Below are positions 4,764-6,414 of a stretch of DNA of 6,414 nt, piece after piece. Numbering within the stretch: the stretch's first letter is position 1; the number at the start of each line of letters is the position of its first letter. The position numbers and the translations under genes were made by a program. The notes under the pieces were generated by a model. That model was given only the letters and a program-made list of their open reading frames with translations. It searched no databases and was not told the origin of the DNA. Source of the stretch: SYAN01 sp964406345 (GTDB taxonomy: Bacteria; Actinomycetota; Actinomycetes; Nanopelagicales; Nanopelagicaceae); contig CAYORK010000039.1 of assembly GCA_964406345.1 (NCBI GenBank), positions 1 through 6,414 of the forward strand, given 5' to 3'.

Positions 4764-5096
4764 ATGGCAAACGTATTGTTCAGTGACCTACTAGTTCCTG
4801 GTTGGGCTGATTCGAAGATCGGTCTCAAGGATGTCACCGGCACTTTTGGCGATCGCCATGCCTATTCACTGCCATGCCACAACGCCAACCCTGAGACCTT
4901 CTTCTCCGAAGAGAAGGCTGTGATCGAGCAAGCCAAGAGACTCTGCGCGCCATGTCCAGTGCGCAATGAGTGCTTGAAGGGTGCGCTCTCGCGTCAGGAG
5001 CCATGTGGAGTTTGGGGCGGCGAGCTCTTCCACGAAGGCCGAGTCATCGCTGAGCGACGTGGGGTTGGAAGACCGCGACTTGTAAGGGTTGGCTAA
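4764..5096 (+). CDS. whiB7: WhiB7/WblC-type iron-sulfur transcription factor
   Basis: A 110-residue Wbl protein. The four [4Fe-4S] ligands are Cys38, Cys61, Cys64 and Cys70 (C...CxxCxxxxxC), followed by the beta-turn EPCGVWGGE (79-87), which contacts the principal sigma factor, and a C-terminal basic tail RRGVGRPRLVR (98-108) with a GRPR AT-hook core. The Glu after WGG and the AT-hook are characteristic of the WhiB7/WblC subgroup, which with the housekeeping sigma activates intrinsic antibiotic-resistance and stress genes by binding AT-rich DNA upstream of -35. The start at 4764 has a strong Shine-Dalgarno (AGAAGG, 7 nt away). The long uORF-attenuator leader is also typical of this subgroup. 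Odd points: the position before GVWGG is Cys81 where mycobacterial and Streptomyces proteins, from memory, have Trp; and the AT-hook is less basic than the usual RGRPRK. The stop overlaps that of the convergent dehydrogenase gene. Confidence 0.9.
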   Translation: MANVLFSDLLVPGWADSKIGLKDVTGTFGDRHAYSLPCHNANPETFFSEEKAVIEQAKRLCAPCPVRNECLKGALSRQEPCGVWGGELFHEGRVIAERRGVGRPRLVRVG

Positions 5097-6409
5097 CGCC
5101 CGACACCGAGTGCGCGGAAGTTCCACCCGGCTGCGATCCAACGATCGCGATCAAGGGCGTTTCGTCCGTCGATGATGTTTGTCGACTTCACCTTTGCTTT
5201 GAGCGCGGCGGGGTCGATCTCGCGATACTCACGCCACTCAGTGAGATGAAGGATCATCTCGGAATCCTTGATCGCATCATTGATCTCATCGGCGAACTCG
5301 AGCGCAGGGAATCGCACCTTTGCATTCTCGATCGCCTTCGGATCATGGACGATGACGGTCGCTCCAGCACCGCTCAATTGTGCGGCGATATCGAGCGCGG
5401 GGGAGTCGCGAACATCATCGCTCTCCGGTTTGAAGGCTGCACCAAGGACTGCGATCCGCCTCTTGCGTAGGTCTTCGCCGAGATCATTTCGCACGAGCTC
5501 GATCATCCGAGCACGTGCGCGGAGGTTGATCGAGTCGATCTCACGCAAGAATTCAAGAGCTTGGCGTGCCCCTAGTTCATCGGCTCGCGCCATGAATGCG
5601 CGGATGTCCTTAGGTAGGCAGCCTCCGCCGAATCCGATCCCTGCCTGCAGGAACTTGTTTCCGATTCGAGGGTCGTGACCGATCGCCTTCGCAAGGACGG
5701 TGACATCTCCGGCCGCTGCCTCGCAGATCTCAGCCATGGCGTTGATGAAGGAGATCTTTGTGGCGAGGAAGGAGTTCGCTGCTACCTTGACGAGTTCGGC
5801 AGTGGGGAGATCTGCGCGGATCCACGGAATCTCGAGCGCGAGGAGATCTTCGTAAACCTCCTTCAATAGCGCCTCTGCCTTATCCGAAGTGACGCCGACG
5901 ACGAGGCGGTTGGGGCGCAAGGTATCTTCGACAGCGAATCCTTCGCGCAAGAACTCTGGGTTCCATGCCAATTCAGCGCCTTCGTTGACCTCTGCCAATC
6001 TCTTGGCAAGCCTTGCTGCTGTTCCAACGGGAACAGTGGACTTACCGACGACTAATGATCCAGATTTCGCTATCGGTGCGATCGCTTCAAGAGCGGCGTT
6101 GACATAGGTCATATCGGCTGCAAGCGAGTTCTTCGCTTGCGGAGTTCCCACGCAGATGAAGTGGATATCCGCATCCTTCGCTGCGTTGAAATCGGTGGTG
6201 AAGGTCAATCGACCCGATGCGACCTCATCACGCAAGAGTTGATCGAGGCCTGGTTCATAGAAGGGAACCTTGCCCATCTTGAGACGTTCGATCTTCTCGC
6301 TATCGACATCGATGCCGACGACCGTGAAGCCGAGCGAAGACATCGCCGCAGCGTGGGTGGCACCGAGATAACCAGTGCCGATGACTGAGAGTCGTAGCCG
6401 CTTGCTCAA
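5093..6409 (-). CDS. ugd: UDP-glucose 6-dehydrogenase
   Basis: A 438-residue member of the UDP-glucose/GDP-mannose dehydrogenase family, the normal length. N-terminal NAD-binding Rossmann domain: GTGYLG (11-16) with Asp34 ending beta-2, YEPGL (51-55), CVGTP (86-90), KSTVPVGT (123-130) and NPEFLREG (150-157). Central helix: AELVKVAANSFLATKISFIN (204-223; Lys208, Asn212). Catalytic loop: GFGGGCLPKD with Cys264 and Lys267-Asp268. C-terminal UDP-binding domain: GAAFKP (323-328) and SDDVRDSPAL (330-339). It oxidises UDP-glucose to UDP-glucuronate with two NAD+, feeding cell-surface polysaccharide synthesis. The start used is TTG at 6407-6409, because the family fold begins within ten residues. Only five bases lie beyond it, no Shine-Dalgarno can be seen, and the frame is open to the window edge, so a slightly earlier start is possible. 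It is unrelated in function to whiB7. Confidence 0.95.
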   Translation of the reverse strand: MSKRLRLSVIGTGYLGATHAAAMSSLGFTVVGIDVDSEKIERLKMGKVPFYEPGLDQLLRDEVASGRLTFTTDFNAAKDADIHFICVGTPQAKNSLAADMTYVNAALEAIAPIAKSGSLVVGKSTVPVGTAARLAKRLAEVNEGAELAWNPEFLREGFAVEDTLRPNRLVVGVTSDKAEALLKEVYEDLLALEIPWIRADLPTAELVKVAANSFLATKISFINAMAEICEAAAGDVTVLAKAIGHDPRIGNKFLQAGIGFGGGCLPKDIRAFMARADELGARQALEFLREIDSINLRARARMIELVRNDLGEDLRKRRIAVLGAAFKPESDDVRDSPALDIAAQLSGAGATVIVHDPKAIENAKVRFPALEFADEINDAIKDSEMILHLTEWREYREIDPAALKAKVKSTNIIDGRNALDRDRWIAAGWNFRALGVGR

Positions 6410-6414
6410 GAGAT

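Noticed and set aside
5246..6388. Several 64-136 codon plus-strand frames opposite ugd
   Set aside because: All are antisense to a full-length enzyme with intact motifs and show no domain or initiation signal.
1..6414. Many GATC and a few GCGATCGC sites, hinting at a cyanobacterial-type repeat or methylation signal
   Set aside because: Frequent GAT, ATC, CGA and CGC codons explain the GATC excess, and the octamer is rare here; a genome-wide count would be needed.

Overview
The window reads as a compact actinobacterial chromosome segment with GC around the low 50s percent (estimated by eye). The lineage call rests on a WhiB-family Fe-S regulator, which is found in actinobacteria and their phages, an AdnAB-type helicase-nuclease C-terminus, and the order adnB, nudC, uvrD2, whiB7. 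From memory this order is a reduced version of the Mycobacterium tuberculosis Rv3202c-Rv3197A neighbourhood. Moderate GC, tiny intergenic gaps and overlapping stops suggest a streamlined, possibly free-living aquatic actinobacterium. That last point is inference.

Layout, left to right. Bases 1-960 (+) hold the C-terminal 319 codons of an AdnB-like helicase-nuclease, including the whole PD-(D/E)XK nuclease motif set and an in-frame 12-bp repeat tract. Its 3' end overlaps by 38 bp the 3' end of a convergent endonuclease/exonuclease/phosphatase (EEP) gene (923-1708, -). A 26-bp divergent gap separates the EEP gene from nudC (1735-2727, +), an NAD(H)-type Nudix pyrophosphatase. nudC is fused by a TGATG stop/start overlap to a short UvrD2-like helicase (2727-4358, +).

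The only gene-poor stretch, 4359-4763, is a well-organised regulatory leader in front of whiB7. It has an extended -10 promoter, a probably leaderless 43-codon upstream ORF (4447-4578), several RNA stems, a strong intrinsic terminator (4594-4637), and an earlier near-copy of the terminator's 3' arm (4550-4559) that can pair with its 5' arm as an antiterminator. After the terminator comes a purine-rich spacer and a good Shine-Dalgarno, then whiB7 (4764-5096, +). The last gene, UDP-glucose 6-dehydrogenase (5093-6409, -), meets whiB7 tail to tail with a 4-bp stop overlap.

Functionally the left two thirds is a DNA-repair and nucleotide-housekeeping group: AdnB end resection, UvrD2 helicase, an EEP nuclease or phosphatase, and NudC. 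The whiB7 unit is an antibiotic- and translation-stress regulator, controlled by what looks like uORF-coupled transcription attenuation. The dehydrogenase belongs to UDP-glucuronate supply for cell-surface polysaccharide. I see no mobile element, CRISPR array, tRNA or rRNA. The best candidate for something worth new work is the whiB7 leader, whose mutually exclusive RNA pairings can be read directly from the sequence.
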